The notes under the pieces: generated by a model
Told to the model about the DNA's origin: nothing
Database searches by the model: none
Seen by the model: the letters and a program-made list of their open reading frames with translations, nothing else
Shown: positions 18,425 through 27,901 of the stretch, one piece after another
Position numbering within the stretch: the stretch's first letter is position 1
How the letters are laid out: each line of letters begins with the position of its first letter
Made by a program: the position numbers and the translations under genes
Source of the DNA: Algoriphagus resistens
GTDB lineage: Bacteria; Bacteroidota; Bacteroidia; Cytophagales; Cyclobacteriaceae
Direction: 5' to 3'
DNA length: 64,000 nucleotides
NCBI RefSeq assembly: GCF_001442615.1
Contig: NZ_LMXN01000010.1
Location: 62,001-126,000, forward strand

Positions 18425-19507
18425 TTAGTTGATTTGGGTGAATTCTACAGGAGTACCTGTAGTTGCTTGTAATACACCTGTGGTGAATACCAGATCACCT
18501 TCCTCCAGACCACTGGTGATCTGGACATGGGTATCTGTACGGGTACCGATCTCTACCGAGCGCTCCTCGGCTTTGTTGTCAGCACCGACTACGAAAACTT
18601 TATATCCCTGGAGTTCCGGTACAACGGATTCAGATGGAACCATCAAGGCATCTTCTGTCACTCCCAGTACAAACCGGATCCGGACAAACATGCCCGGTAA
18701 ATATTTTCTTTCCTTGTTTGGGCTCTCAGCCCGCAGCTTCAAGGTCCGTGTAGCAGCATCTATCTGAGGCTCGAAAGCATACACCTTTCCCTCTACTTCT
18801 TCCGGAGAGGATTCATTGGAAAAGAAAATAGGGGATCCTACCGACACCTGATTGGCATAGCGCTCAGGAATGGAAAATTCAATTTTAATAGGATCTATAT
18901 TCACAAAATTGGCTATGATATCCGTTGTCCCGATTACTGATCCTTCACTGATCTGGCGAAGACCCAAATTCCCGTTAAATGGGGCTCTGATGATAGTTTT
19001 GGTCAGCTGCGCCTCTACTAATTTAAGATCAGAGAGCGTGGTATTGTATTGGTTAAGGACGATATCATATTCCTCCTGTGAGATAGCCTCTCTGGCCAGA
19101 AGTTGCTTTTGTCTGTTCTCCTGGCTTTCAAAAAGTTTCTGGGTATACTGTAGCCGTTGGTATTGTGCCTGAAGTTCGTCATCGTTAAGATAAACCAGCG
19201 GAGTACCTTTGGTAACATATTGACCTTCCTGGAAAGCTATTTTAGTCACCAGACCGGAGATTTCGGAGCGCAGATCAACAGACTCATTGGGAAGGATGGT
19301 TCCCGTTATGGAAAGCTGGTTTCTGAGTGTTTCACGCTCAAGCTTGACTACCTTGACCGACAAATTGGTGGGAGCATCTGGACCGGCGCCCACAGAGGCA
19401 ACCCCTGAATCATTGCTCTTGCGGCTGTCCATTCTAGGATAGAAGTATGCAACTGCGGCGATCACAACTACCGCAATGATCAATATGGTCTTAGTTTGCT
19501 TGTTCAT
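18425..19507 (-). CDS. RND efflux periplasmic adaptor (membrane fusion protein)
   Basis: The protein has 360 residues. An N-terminal membrane anchor (TILIIAVVVIAAVAYFYPRM) is followed by a barrel-sandwich hybrid: ESVDLRSEISGLVTKIAFQE, then GTPLVYLNDDELQAQYQRLQ. A helical hairpin (EISQEEYDIVLNQYNTTLSD-like segment around residues 140-175) and the second lipoyl half (TIIRAPFNGNLGLRQISEGS) follow. Beta-barrel and membrane-proximal domains complete it (FVRIRFVLGVTEDALMVPSE). It links the RND pump to TolC. It is preceded by an alpha/beta hydrolase gene 19 bp upstream. Confidence 0.94.
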   Translation of the reverse strand: MNKQTKTILIIAVVVIAAVAYFYPRMDSRKSNDSGVASVGAGPDAPTNLSVKVVKLERETLRNQLSITGTILPNESVDLRSEISGLVTKIAFQEGQYVTKGTPLVYLNDDELQAQYQRLQYTQKLFESQENRQKQLLAREAISQEEYDIVLNQYNTTLSDLKLVEAQLTKTIIRAPFNGNLGLRQISEGSVIGTTDIIANFVNIDPIKIEFSIPERYANQVSVGSPIFFSNESSPEEVEGKVYAFEPQIDAATRTLKLRAESPNKERKYLPGMFVRIRFVLGVTEDALMVPSESVVPELQGYKVFVVGADNKAEERSVEIGTRTDTHVQITSGLEEGDLVFTTGVLQATTGTPVEFTQIN

Positions 19508-19526
19508 GTAGAAAAGTAAAGGCTTA

Positions 19527-20309
19527 TTAGATTTGGTTTTGGAGAAATGCGAGTGATAGCCTGTTGAATTCCTCAGGTCTTTCCACGTTTACTACATGTC
19601 CGCACTTCTTCAAAATATTCAGTACTGAGTGTTTATGTGTTTTAATTATTTTCTTTACCGGCTCCAAAAACATCACATCCTGATCTCCCATTACATAAAG
19701 GGTAGGAATACCCAGATCGGATTCCTTGAAGTAGTTAAGAAGCGGATTTATGTCTTTTGTCAATTGGAACCAACGGATAAATTCCTTCTGACAGAGCTTT
19801 TGCGCTTCATTTATAAAGACATTTCTCGATTCAGCATGCTGCTTTCTGGGCATGATCACAAAGGCGAACAACCTATAAAGCCACATATAAGGAATCACCC
19901 GCTTAAAGGTGCTGCCCAATGAAACCAGAACCCTTGACTGGGTAGTCAACCGGGTTACAGCTCCTGCCATTACCAGGGATTTAACTCTCCACTGTGCCAG
20001 CTCTGCCAACTGACGCACGATGATGGTTCCCAGCGACACGCCCATAAAATGGGCCGGGGGGATTTTCAGATGATCCAACACCTCAATCACGTCTGTTGTG
20101 ACACTTTTAAACGTATATTCCTCATTGTATATCGACCGGGGAAGATCTGCAGACTTGCCATGTCCACGAAGATCAATCAGCAGAAGATTATACTTGTCCC
20201 TGAAATCCTTTAGCTGCTTAAACCAAACCGCAGACGATCCTCCTGCCCCATGTATAAACACGACCCATTCCTTACTCATCGAATGAGATACTATTTTGTA
20301 ATACAACAT
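19527..20309 (-). CDS. Alpha/beta hydrolase
   Basis: The protein has 260 residues and no signal peptide. The oxyanion region is FIHGAGGSSAVW. The nucleophile elbow is GVSLG, with Ser in the G-x-S-x-G motif. The acid is in MGDQDVMF and the catalytic His is in KKCGHVVNVERPEEF. LIDLRGHGKS is also typical. The fold is clear but the substrate is not. It is the first gene of the operon containing the adaptor, RND pump and TolC gene (19-bp gap), so it may modify or detoxify a compound handled by the pump. The ATG at 20309 gives eleven extra residues before MSKEWVVFIHG; a start at 20279 is an alternative. Confidence 0.85.
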   Translation of the reverse strand: MLYYKIVSHSMSKEWVVFIHGAGGSSAVWFKQLKDFRDKYNLLLIDLRGHGKSADLPRSIYNEEYTFKSVTTDVIEVLDHLKIPPAHFMGVSLGTIIVRQLAELAQWRVKSLVMAGAVTRLTTQSRVLVSLGSTFKRVIPYMWLYRLFAFVIMPRKQHAESRNVFINEAQKLCQKEFIRWFQLTKDINPLLNYFKESDLGIPTLYVMGDQDVMFLEPVKKIIKTHKHSVLNILKKCGHVVNVERPEEFNRLSLAFLQNQI

Positions 20310-20503
20310 GCTAGGTTAACCTCGGGATCTTTCTTAAGGTTGTCAGAATGTAAAAATAACTTACAATAAGCAGGAAAAAGAAATAAAACTTACTGGTGGC
20401 AAATCTCCACTATCAATGGAAGAAATAAAGGATACCCTTGTGATAGTGCCGATATCTTTTGGCATATCGCACTTTATAATTTAATGGTTAACCATGAAAC
20501 TAA

Positions 20504-21574
20504 TTAAAGCTCCCAGCCTATGGTAGTCTGTATTACATAATCGAGTTCTGCGGCATTTTCAACAGGCTGATTATCAAAGTTCATCGTAGTGCCGACTTTT
20601 AAATAAAAATCAGAGAAAAAATCATACTTGAGATCCAGTTTGAAATCCGTCCTGAATCGGCCGGATTCTGTAAAACTCGGATAAGCCATTACACTGGTCA
20701 GCAGATTGAGGTCGCCTATATCATACAGGTTAAGCTCTGCCCCCAGCATACCTTCCCCGGAATTCCGTGAAGGGGTGTCATCAAAATAGGATTCAGAGTT
20801 TAAGTTGACACCTGCCTGAAAACCAAAATAGGTCTTGTTGGTGTGGATGATGTATTTACCCAAGCCTATCTGATTACCGACCCTGCTTCTGATGAGCTGT
20901 TCTGTATTGGATAAATAGGTAAAGTTATAAAGTAAGAACCAATCCTGGGGAAGAAAATAGTTATAGGCAGCACTGGCATCTGTACGCTTTACATCCGATA
21001 CATCATCCTGAGTTGATCTTAGCGCATTGAATGAAGAGGTGATTTTCCAGCGGTCTGCCAAATATCCCAAACCACTCCTCACATTGAGCTGTCGAAGATT
21101 GTTGGCACGTGTAAGGCTCCAACCAAAATCAATATTTGCAGAAAGACGGCTCCAAAAGCCTTCATCCAGCGCATTAAGGTAAACTACTTCTCCCAGATTC
21201 ACTGTTTCCTTCCCCCCTACCGGTTGTTCGGTTTCGGTTTTTCTCTTTGAAATCGTGCGTAAAAGCCCTTCGGGATCATAGGTATCGATCTCGGCTTTGA
21301 GGCTATCTATGCTGTTGAGTGTACCATTGTAGCGTTTCCCGTTGGAAAGGGTGATCAGGTATTTCGATTTGGAAGTGACCTTCCTGATCTCACTCCAGGT
21401 GACCTTGAAATCAGAATCACTATAATCGGTCTCAATAGTCAGGACTCCTTTGTCCATACTTTTTATTTCCCCTACGATGATATTGCCATTGCTCAATATA
21501 AGTGAATCAGTCTGAGCAGAAGCACGGGAGAAAATGACTAAAACAACTACTAAAAACAGTATACTTTTTTTCAT
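20504..21574 (-). CDS. DUF481 outer-membrane protein
   Basis: The protein has 356 residues with a signal peptide (MKKSILFLVVVLVIFSRASA). Residues about 22-110 form a small beta domain with repeated SNGNIIVGEIKSMDKGVLTI and SNGKRYNGTLNSIDSLKAEI elements. The remainder is a DUF481-type barrel (ANIDFGWSLTRANNLRQLNV, WKITSSFNALRSTQDDVSDV, YFGFQAGVNLNSESYFDDTP, LDLKYDFFSDFYLKVGTTMN) ending in a strand with TTIGWEL. The function of the family is unknown; it is predicted to be an outer-membrane barrel. The start overlaps the stop of a short ORF in the leader element (ATGA), which suggests translational coupling. It is transcribed alone. A 12-bp palindrome (20484-20495) follows its stop. Confidence 0.82.
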   Translation of the reverse strand: MKKSILFLVVVLVIFSRASAQTDSLILSNGNIIVGEIKSMDKGVLTIETDYSDSDFKVTWSEIRKVTSKSKYLITLSNGKRYNGTLNSIDSLKAEIDTYDPEGLLRTISKRKTETEQPVGGKETVNLGEVVYLNALDEGFWSRLSANIDFGWSLTRANNLRQLNVRSGLGYLADRWKITSSFNALRSTQDDVSDVKRTDASAAYNYFLPQDWFLLYNFTYLSNTEQLIRSRVGNQIGLGKYIIHTNKTYFGFQAGVNLNSESYFDDTPSRNSGEGMLGAELNLYDIGDLNLLTSVMAYPSFTESGRFRTDFKLDLKYDFFSDFYLKVGTTMNFDNQPVENAAELDYVIQTTIGWEL

Positions 21575-21666
21575 ATGAGTATAATTTGTCTTTTAAGGGC
21601 CATATGGAATCTCGCATGCATTGTAATCATCCCGGTGTGTGACGTTTTCGTCATGCTCGATTTCAT
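21571..21666 (-). promoter_or_regulatory. Leader element copy L3 with short upstream ORF, before the DUF481 gene
   Basis: A 31-codon ORF starts with ATG at 21666 (MKSSMTKTSHTG...HARFHMALK) and its TGA overlaps the DUF481 start as ATGA. The DNA contains TGACG-TTTT-CGTCA (21640-21653) as a tight hairpin, and ATCGAGCATG/CATGCGAGAT arms (21652-21661 with 21609-21618) with a tandem GA mismatch. The same 20-base sequence flanks the element on both sides (around 21572-21591 and 21661-21680), as in a tandem duplication or target duplication. Confidence 0.62.
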
Positions 21667-21919
21667 ATGAGTATAATTTGTTTTAATGGATTGATCTGTC
21701 TAATCCTTCACCGAAGTCGGGACTGAATTCCCAAAATTGAAAATCAATGCTCCAGTGTAAGACTTGGAATCATTATCGAATTGATAGGATTAAATTTAGT
21801 GAATTCCAATATAATAAAATAATAAGACTATTCACTCAGAATTAGAAAGAGGCACAATCTTCTAACCTGGGTTTCAATTAATAAAGTGTAGAATTAAATG
21901 TAGAATTATAGGAGATTGA

Positions 21920-22042
21920 TTACGGATAGAGCCAGTGTGTCTGATGGATAAAATGCTGCTCAGAAAAAGCTCGGTTATAGAAACGCTCAACGAGGAATAC
22001 AAAAACATTTGCCAGGTCGAACATTTGAGAATTTTGGGTTAA
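21920..22042 (+). pseudogene. Remnant of an IS982-family transposase C-terminal region
   Basis: A 40-codon frame reads LRIEPVCLMDKMLLRKSSVI, then ETLNEEYKNICQVEHLR, and stops. This matches the conserved late part of IS982-family transposases (D-K-x-L-L-R-K-R-x-x-I-E-T-x-N-x-x-x-K-N-I-x-Q-x-E-H). The rest of the transposase, including the upstream DDE residues and the RHRS stretch, is missing. The surrounding gap (21667-22060) shows nothing else. The match rests on recall of the family motif. Confidence 0.62.
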
Positions 22043-22060
22043 CGAAACTTTGGAAAAAGT

Positions 22061-22092
22061 TAAAAAAAAAAGCATCCCGGAGCCGGGATGCT
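22061..22092 (-). terminator. Strong rho-independent terminator after the Oar-like receptor
   Basis: Arms AGCATCCCG (22071-22079) and CGGGATGCT (22084-22092) form a G/C-rich stem with a 4-base loop. On the minus strand it is followed by a run of T residues (22061-22070 region). It lies 25 bp beyond the receptor stop codon. Confidence 0.9.
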
Positions 22093-22116
22093 TTTGATTA
22101 TAGTAAGAGGTTAATC

Positions 22117-25100
22117 TTAGAAAATATATCTCAGGCCTAACTGCATGCTCCACGTAGTAGAGAAATTGCTTACGTTTTGGTAAGGGCTTGTAGGCAATTG
22201 ACCAGAAACCTGATTCATCACATAATTTGGATTTGCACTTACAGCACCGGACCGGGAAAGTAGGTTCTGCGCACCATTGGTAGTTTGCTGGATTCCCCAA
22301 TCTTTGTTCAAGAGGTTACCGAAGTTCATCACGTCCAAACTTACTTGAATGGTATGTCTTTCCTCTCCGATATTGGTAAAGATATCCTGAAGCACTCTTA
22401 CGTCAAATCTGCTCAACCAAGGCTGTATGATTGCATTTCTTGGCACATATCCTCCTCTGTATTCTTCAAGGTCATTGTCGGCTACATACTTATCGAAAGC
22501 AGCTCTTTGCTGCTCGGCAGTATAGACCACGTTACCGTCTGATACGATATCCACAAAGTTGAATTCAGAAGTGTTGGAGGGGATGTACAACAGGTCTGCA
22601 TTTATACCGTCACCGTTTAGGTCGTTACCATAGGTATAAGATAATCTACCTTGATTTCCTCCAGTGTAATATACACCCACTGTAGTGGCAAGGAAATTAG
22701 CATATTCTATTCTGTAGCTTAAGTTGGCAACTACTCTGTTTGGCAATGCAAAATCAGAGATGTTCAAACGCTGATCATTTGGAGAGTTGATGTTCGGAGA
22801 AGCACCCCAGGCAGAACTTGCATTGGATCCGGAGTTAGAGCTTACTTCCTTGGCAGCAGAATACGTATAGAATACACTGCCGGAAATGCCATTATAATCA
22901 GGTACAGACAAACCTACTGTGGCGGAGAATGCATGCCCCTTCACCTCTGTGTTAGTCAAAATAGTAGCACTATTGGCACCCATCGCCGGGTTATAGGTGA
23001 TGTCATCAGTGTCCAATACCAATTCTCTGTCATCACCTGCACTGTTCATTTTATCCGGGGAGATTGCCCTGTTTGCCCCAAACTGGAATACCCCGTTGAT
23101 ATCTCTTGTATAAAGGAGATCAGCAGTCAACATAAAAGGAGAATCACCCAATTGGTAATCCGCACCTAAACTGGATCTCCAGACCATTGGCATTTTGAAA
23201 TCCGTATCCACCAAAGCGAATGAGCTTGGTGCTCCTTCAGTTGGGTTTTTGATAAATACATCCTCTGCACCGGCAGGAGGGTTATTTAACCAGTAATATT
23301 TCTCAGGCTGGAAAGTTACATTCCCAATCCATCCTGCCACCTGCTCATAGCTGCCTGGCTCTACGTTGTTCTGAAGGACACCTGCACCGGTAGGCATGTT
23401 AGTCAACCATACAAAAGGAACTCTTCCGGAGAACACTCCTGTACCACCTCGTACGATCAGGCTTCTGTCGCCCATTACATCATAGTTGAATCCAAATCTA
23501 GGAGAAAGCATGATGCTTGATTCTGGCCAGCTTCCTGAATCGTAATTCTTAGGATTGTAATCCGTGTCCAGCAAAGTAAGCTCGTTGATAGATGGGTTTG
23601 CTGTCAGGTCGTTCAGATAGATGGGCAACTCAGCTCTCAAGCCCAACGTCAAGGTCAACTGGTCATTTACTGCGAATTTATCCTGGGCATAAAGGGAGGC
23701 CAAACCAAAATTAACCCGCGCGTAAGTTTCCTGGCCTTCATAAGGATAAGTCAAGCCGAACATGGTCGGAGCAACTTCATTGGGAGTGCCGGTAGTCAAA
23801 AAGTCTTCCACAGAATTGTATCTGTAATAGGAAGTACCCATCCTTACGTAAGAGTTACCGAATTTCTGGATTTCAAATGCCGCGCCTGCAGTGAAGGTAT
23901 GACGGCCTTCAGTGTAAGTCAGGTTGTTGATAAATGAGAAGTTATCGTTTACCACATCATTGTTGTAAGAGAACAATTCTGTACCGAAGGTCATATAGTT
24001 CATATTGCCATCACCTCTTCCGCCGCCATCCCAGATATCAACCATTGGGAATTCAGAACCTGGGGTAGTTCTGGTGTCTTGAATCTTAGAATAAGTTGCC
24101 AAAAACTGGTTGGAGATCTTAGGGCTGAAGTAAGAGTTCAGTTCAGCCGTTACTGATCTTACCGTATTTTCGAAACCATAAGCTGAGTTTTCAAATGCAA
24201 TGGAATTAGGTCCTACTCTCTCACCAGCTGGAAACGGAGTTCTTGGCCGCGGTCCGGATGTACCATTGGTCACCTGGGGAGAGGTGCCCACTACTTGGTT
24301 ATACCTTACGGCCAGTTTATGCTTGTCATTGATATTCCAGTCTATTCTTGCAAGGATTTTAGTGCTTGCTTGCTCTGCTTCATTTGCGTAGCCCTGATAT
24401 CGTCCCGGGTCATATCCCCACTGATTGATCAAGTGGCTTCTTACGGCTTCAAGATCAGTTACGCTGGTTCTTGCGATGTTGTTCTCAGGATCAGAGACAC
24501 CGTCCGTAGAAGCTCTCCAAAGGTTGGCACCTGATGCGTTTGCCCCGGTATTAAGCTCTCTCTCAGCGTTTACAAAGAAGAACAGTTTGTTTTTAATGAT
24601 AGGCCCTCCCAAGCGGAAACCAAAGTTATGGGTTGCAGCGTCAGTAGCCTCCAGCTCGTTGTCACCAATCTTCTTGCCCTGGAGGCTCTGGTTTTTGTTG
24701 AAATAGTAAGCAGAACCTGTAAAGGTGTTTGTACCACTACGCGTTACCGCGTTGATACCGGCTCCGGTAAAACCACTTTGGGTGACGTCAAAAGGAGCGA
24801 TATTTACAGAGATCTGTTCGATCGCATCCAAAGAAATCGGCTGGGAATTACCTCCTGGAAGCGGGTTATTGCTCAATCCAAAACCATTATTGAAGTTAGC
24901 CCCATCGACCTGTAGGTTATTATACCTAGAATCACGACCTGCGAATGAGGTACCGTTCGCCTGGGGGGTCAAGCGTGTAAATTCAGTGACACTTCTATTG
25001 ATCTGCGGAAGATCTGTAAGCTGTTGGGTGGAAATACTTGTAGAAGTACCTGTCTTGTTGGAATCAAACTCTGAAGACTTGGCAGCAGAAACAATTACTT

Positions 25101-25461
25101 CACCCAATTCTGTACTGTCGTCATTCAAAGTAACAGATACTGAATAAGGCTCACCTAGTCTAAGGACCACATCGCTGTAAGTAGCCGCCTTGTACCCAAT
25201 AAAGCTTACCTGAATAGTATATGGCCCACCTATTCTCATATTAGGTATGGTGAATCTGCCGTCCAGATTGGTAACCGCCCCGTAGCGGGTGCCTGAAGGC
25301 ACATGTGTCGCCACTACATTAGCTCCAGGAAGGGTCTCTCCCTGTCCATCCACTACCAGCCCTACCACCGAACTGGTAGTAACCTGTGCTTGAGACACAC
25401 TGATAGTGGCAAGGATTACCAATACGAGTGACATCAAACTTTTAAGTAAATTTTGCCTCAT
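22117..25461 (-). CDS. TonB-dependent receptor, Oar-like, with carboxypeptidase-regulatory-like domain
   Basis: The protein has 1114 residues with a signal peptide ending SVSQAQ. Residues about 30-115 form a CarboxypepD_reg-like domain (VVGLVVDGQGETLPGANVVA, RFTIPNMRIGGPYTIQVSFI). The plug begins ELGEVIVSAAKSSEFDSNKT and contains INRSVTEFTRLTPQANG, LQVDGANFNNGF and the Oar-typical INAVTRSGTNTFTGSAYYFN. The remaining 850 residues are barrel, with the final strand ending in SMQLGLRYIF. The Oar group carries large ligands, often peptides or proteins, across the outer membrane with TonB. The ligand is unknown. The gene is monocistronic with its own terminator. Confidence 0.93.
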   Translation of the reverse strand: MRQNLLKSLMSLVLVILATISVSQAQVTTSSVVGLVVDGQGETLPGANVVATHVPSGTRYGAVTNLDGRFTIPNMRIGGPYTIQVSFIGYKAATYSDVVLRLGEPYSVSVTLNDDSTELGEVIVSAAKSSEFDSNKTGTSTSISTQQLTDLPQINRSVTEFTRLTPQANGTSFAGRDSRYNNLQVDGANFNNGFGLSNNPLPGGNSQPISLDAIEQISVNIAPFDVTQSGFTGAGINAVTRSGTNTFTGSAYYFNKNQSLQGKKIGDNELEATDAATHNFGFRLGGPIIKNKLFFFVNAERELNTGANASGANLWRASTDGVSDPENNIARTSVTDLEAVRSHLINQWGYDPGRYQGYANEAEQASTKILARIDWNINDKHKLAVRYNQVVGTSPQVTNGTSGPRPRTPFPAGERVGPNSIAFENSAYGFENTVRSVTAELNSYFSPKISNQFLATYSKIQDTRTTPGSEFPMVDIWDGGGRGDGNMNYMTFGTELFSYNNDVVNDNFSFINNLTYTEGRHTFTAGAAFEIQKFGNSYVRMGTSYYRYNSVEDFLTTGTPNEVAPTMFGLTYPYEGQETYARVNFGLASLYAQDKFAVNDQLTLTLGLRAELPIYLNDLTANPSINELTLLDTDYNPKNYDSGSWPESSIMLSPRFGFNYDVMGDRSLIVRGGTGVFSGRVPFVWLTNMPTGAGVLQNNVEPGSYEQVAGWIGNVTFQPEKYYWLNNPPAGAEDVFIKNPTEGAPSSFALVDTDFKMPMVWRSSLGADYQLGDSPFMLTADLLYTRDINGVFQFGANRAISPDKMNSAGDDRELVLDTDDITYNPAMGANSATILTNTEVKGHAFSATVGLSVPDYNGISGSVFYTYSAAKEVSSNSGSNASSAWGASPNINSPNDQRLNISDFALPNRVVANLSYRIEYANFLATTVGVYYTGGNQGRLSYTYGNDLNGDGINADLLYIPSNTSEFNFVDIVSDGNVVYTAEQQRAAFDKYVADNDLEEYRGGYVPRNAIIQPWLSRFDVRVLQDIFTNIGEERHTIQVSLDVMNFGNLLNKDWGIQQTTNGAQNLLSRSGAVSANPNYVMNQVSGQLPTSPYQNVSNFSTTWSMQLGLRYIF

Positions 25462-25719
25462 AATTTGTACGTTTTGATATAAGTTGGTTTGAAATAATTC
25501 CCTGCAAAGGTAAATTCACCCGAACTCAAGTGCGGGTAGATACCGTTAAGTTTTAAGCCTCAAATTTCACAAATTTTAACTATTTGTTAACATGGAAACA
25601 TGAATAAAATTCGGCTTTACGTACAAAAAATACTATTTCTCCACCCTTATACCTAGAAAACTACCAGTATTTTAGAATAAAATTTTAAACTTCTAAACTA
25701 CCTGGATAAATGAAAATAA

Positions 25720-26496
25720 ATGTTTTTGCAGTATTTAATTCGGATATTTCACCAAGTTCAAAATTTACAATCCTCATTTCCAGTCATACTCAAAATTATA
25801 ATCGATTTGAAAAATAAAAATATCCTCTGGCTTTACCTGTTTTTATTCGCTACCCTGACCGATATGGCCTTTATACTTGAGCAAAAGCCAGCCCTTAGGT
25901 TTTTTACCAAGCCTCTCATAATTTTAGGATTAATAGGCTATTTCTACCAAATCACCAAACCCATTTCTTCCACTTTACTGGCAAGATCAATCCTGGGCGC
26001 TTTGCTTTTCTCCCTTCTTGGTGATATTCTACTTTTATGGGATCACCTTTTTGTTTATGGAATTGGGGCTTTTTTGCTTGCCCATGTCTGCTACATTATA
26101 GGTTTCAAAGTGGCACAAAAAGCCCCTGAGTCTGTTCTGAATGTAAATTTTGTCAAAACTTTTTTTATCAACCTACCCATCTATTTCCTGGCAGCTTTCA
26201 CTTTTTATCTGATCAACCCAAATTTAGGCACACTAAAAATCCCGGTGATAATCTACATCATCGTAATCGTGAGTATGCTTACCACCGCAAGAGAACGCTA
26301 TGGCAAATGCAACCCCGCTTCCTTCTGGCAGGTATTCATTGGAGCATGTCTGTTTTTTATCTCAGATGGACTGATCGCATTGAACAAATTCTACCAGCCT
26401 GTTCCAGATGCCGGACTTCTCATCATGGGTTCCTATGCCATCGCCCAGCTGATGATCGTTATGGGGATTCGATCACATTTTATTCAGCCAAAATAA
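25720..26496 (+). CDS. YhhN/TMEM86-family membrane protein (lysoplasmalogenase-like)
   Basis: The protein has about eight hydrophobic segments. Typical stretches are FFTKPLIILGLIGYF, ILGALLFSLLGDILLLWDHL, YGIGAFLLAHVCYIIGF and GACLFFISDGLIALNKF; the conserved Asp residues in LLGDILL and ISDGLIA are features of the family. TMEM86 proteins hydrolyse lysoplasmalogens, but activity in bacteria is not generally proven. The ATG at 25720 gives 258 residues with an unusual extension; an in-frame TTG at 25807 (LKNKNILWLYLFLFAT) would give 229 residues, nearer the family length. It is convergent with the BatD gene, 64 bp away. Confidence 0.83.
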   Translation: MFLQYLIRIFHQVQNLQSSFPVILKIIIDLKNKNILWLYLFLFATLTDMAFILEQKPALRFFTKPLIILGLIGYFYQITKPISSTLLARSILGALLFSLLGDILLLWDHLFVYGIGAFLLAHVCYIIGFKVAQKAPESVLNVNFVKTFFINLPIYFLAAFTFYLINPNLGTLKIPVIIYIIVIVSMLTTARERYGKCNPASFWQVFIGACLFFISDGLIALNKFYQPVPDAGLLIMGSYAIAQLMIVMGIRSHFIQPK

Positions 26497-26560
26497 GTTG
26501 GTTCCATATCCTGGATTCCAGGCTTGAATTCTTATTTCAACTGGAATCTGAGAACTGGTT

Positions 26561-27901
26561 TTACCTCCCCACAGGATTTATCCACCCCGTATCTATCCTC
26601 ACCTCACCGTTGAGATACTTTTGTCTGGCTGACACCCATTCTGTCAGATTCAAATCGGCAAACTGGTTACCCTGATCCCAGGCAGACTCCATTCTTCCTA
26701 CCTGGCGCTGCAAAGCCGTGCTTCCGTACCGCCTTGCAAAAAACTCAGCACTTGGTTCTTCCAGTTCCATCGCATCCAGCCACCGGTAAAGTTTCGCTGC
26801 TACCGCACGCTGAGACTTGTTTTTTGATGCCTCTTTGAATTCATTAAAATAAAATTCCTCTGAAACCAGATAGGCTTCACGCTTTTGCTTCCATTTACTG
26901 ATCCCTGTGCGTAATAACCTGATGAAAACTGTCAAAGCTAAAATGGCAACTGCCGATACCAAGGTGAATTTCTCTGGAGACATTCCCATAATCCTAAGGG
27001 GCTGGTCGTCTACTTCTTCAGCCACAATTTCCTCCTGTGCACTCTGGGCTAAGGAATCCCGTACACTGGCCAGCACTCCCAGATCCGGATTTGGCTGAAC
27101 CTCGATTTTCACTTCCTTCAGTGTGCGTTTGTAGAGTTGGTTCCTATAGGGATTGAACCAGGTAAATACCATCTCAGGAAGAACCACCTCTCCTTCCTTC
27201 TCAAAGAGGTAGCGCATATCCTCAGTTCTTGAAGCAGAAATCGCTGTTTTGGTTTTGTTGTTTTCCACCTCACTTCTGGAAGGATACATACCCACATTCA
27301 TGATGCTGTCCCAGGCAATCGGTGGAATGAGTTCCGAAACCGTCCCGGCAGCGGTTCTTGAAATGGTCCGCTCCAGGACGTCCCCAACTTTTACCTTGTT
27401 CCGGTCACCGGACCAGCGCTCGGTCACACTCAGGCCTCCCGCGACAAGCCAGTCAGTTTCAGAAAATTTGCCAGGGATAGGCTTTACTTTTATGGACTTT
27501 GCCTCTGTTGTGACCGTATGCTTTTTACCCTTGTAGTCTCCAACTGCGGGGGATTCCACTTCTATAGCCAATTCAGGAAAAACAATATCCTTATCCGAGT
27601 ATGGAAAGACATGATAAATCTGCTTCACACCAGCATAGGTCTGTCCGTCCCGGTTAAATGAAGTCGTCACTGGCCTGAAGTAAACAGTGAAAGCCCCCTC
27701 CACCTTGATATTCCCCAAATCCAACCCTTTTGTAAACCAGGTGGAAGTGTATACAGTAACCGAGACTTCTACCGGTTGCCCTAAGTAGGCACTGGTCCTG
27801 TCCACAGTCACATCCGACCACAGACTTTGCCCCAGCGCATCGAGTGAACTGAAAGGCAGCACACATAAAGCGTATAGCCAAAACTTACCAATCCCTTGCA
27901 T
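26561..27901 (-). CDS. batD: BatD-like oxygen-tolerance protein
   Basis: The protein has 446 residues with a signal peptide ending LDALGQ. The long periplasmic part has several immunoglobulin-like beta domains, as in BatD: VTVDRTSAYLGQPVEVSVTV, QIYHVFPYSDKDIVFPELAI, VKVGDVLERTISRTAAGTVS and PSRSEVENNKTKTAISASRT. A transmembrane helix (FTLVSAVAILALTVFIRLLR, about residue 315) is followed by a cytosolic tail. BatD is part of the Bacteroides aerotolerance set; its molecular role is not settled. It overlaps the upstream BatB-C gene by 17 bp and is the last gene of the MoxR operon. Confidence 0.85.
   Translation of the reverse strand: MQGIGKFWLYALCVLPFSSLDALGQSLWSDVTVDRTSAYLGQPVEVSVTVYTSTWFTKGLDLGNIKVEGAFTVYFRPVTTSFNRDGQTYAGVKQIYHVFPYSDKDIVFPELAIEVESPAVGDYKGKKHTVTTEAKSIKVKPIPGKFSETDWLVAGGLSVTERWSGDRNKVKVGDVLERTISRTAAGTVSELIPPIAWDSIMNVGMYPSRSEVENNKTKTAISASRTEDMRYLFEKEGEVVLPEMVFTWFNPYRNQLYKRTLKEVKIEVQPNPDLGVLASVRDSLAQSAQEEIVAEEVDDQPLRIMGMSPEKFTLVSAVAILALTVFIRLLRTGISKWKQKREAYLVSEEFYFNEFKEASKNKSQRAVAAKLYRWLDAMELEEPSAEFFARRYGSTALQRQVGRMESAWDQGNQFADLNLTEWVSARQKYLNGEVRIDTGWINPVGR

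Noticed and set aside
20484..20495. Palindrome ATGGTTAACCAT after the DUF481 gene
   Set aside because: It has no loop or T-run for a terminator and does not match the ACGGTTA operator; it may be chance.
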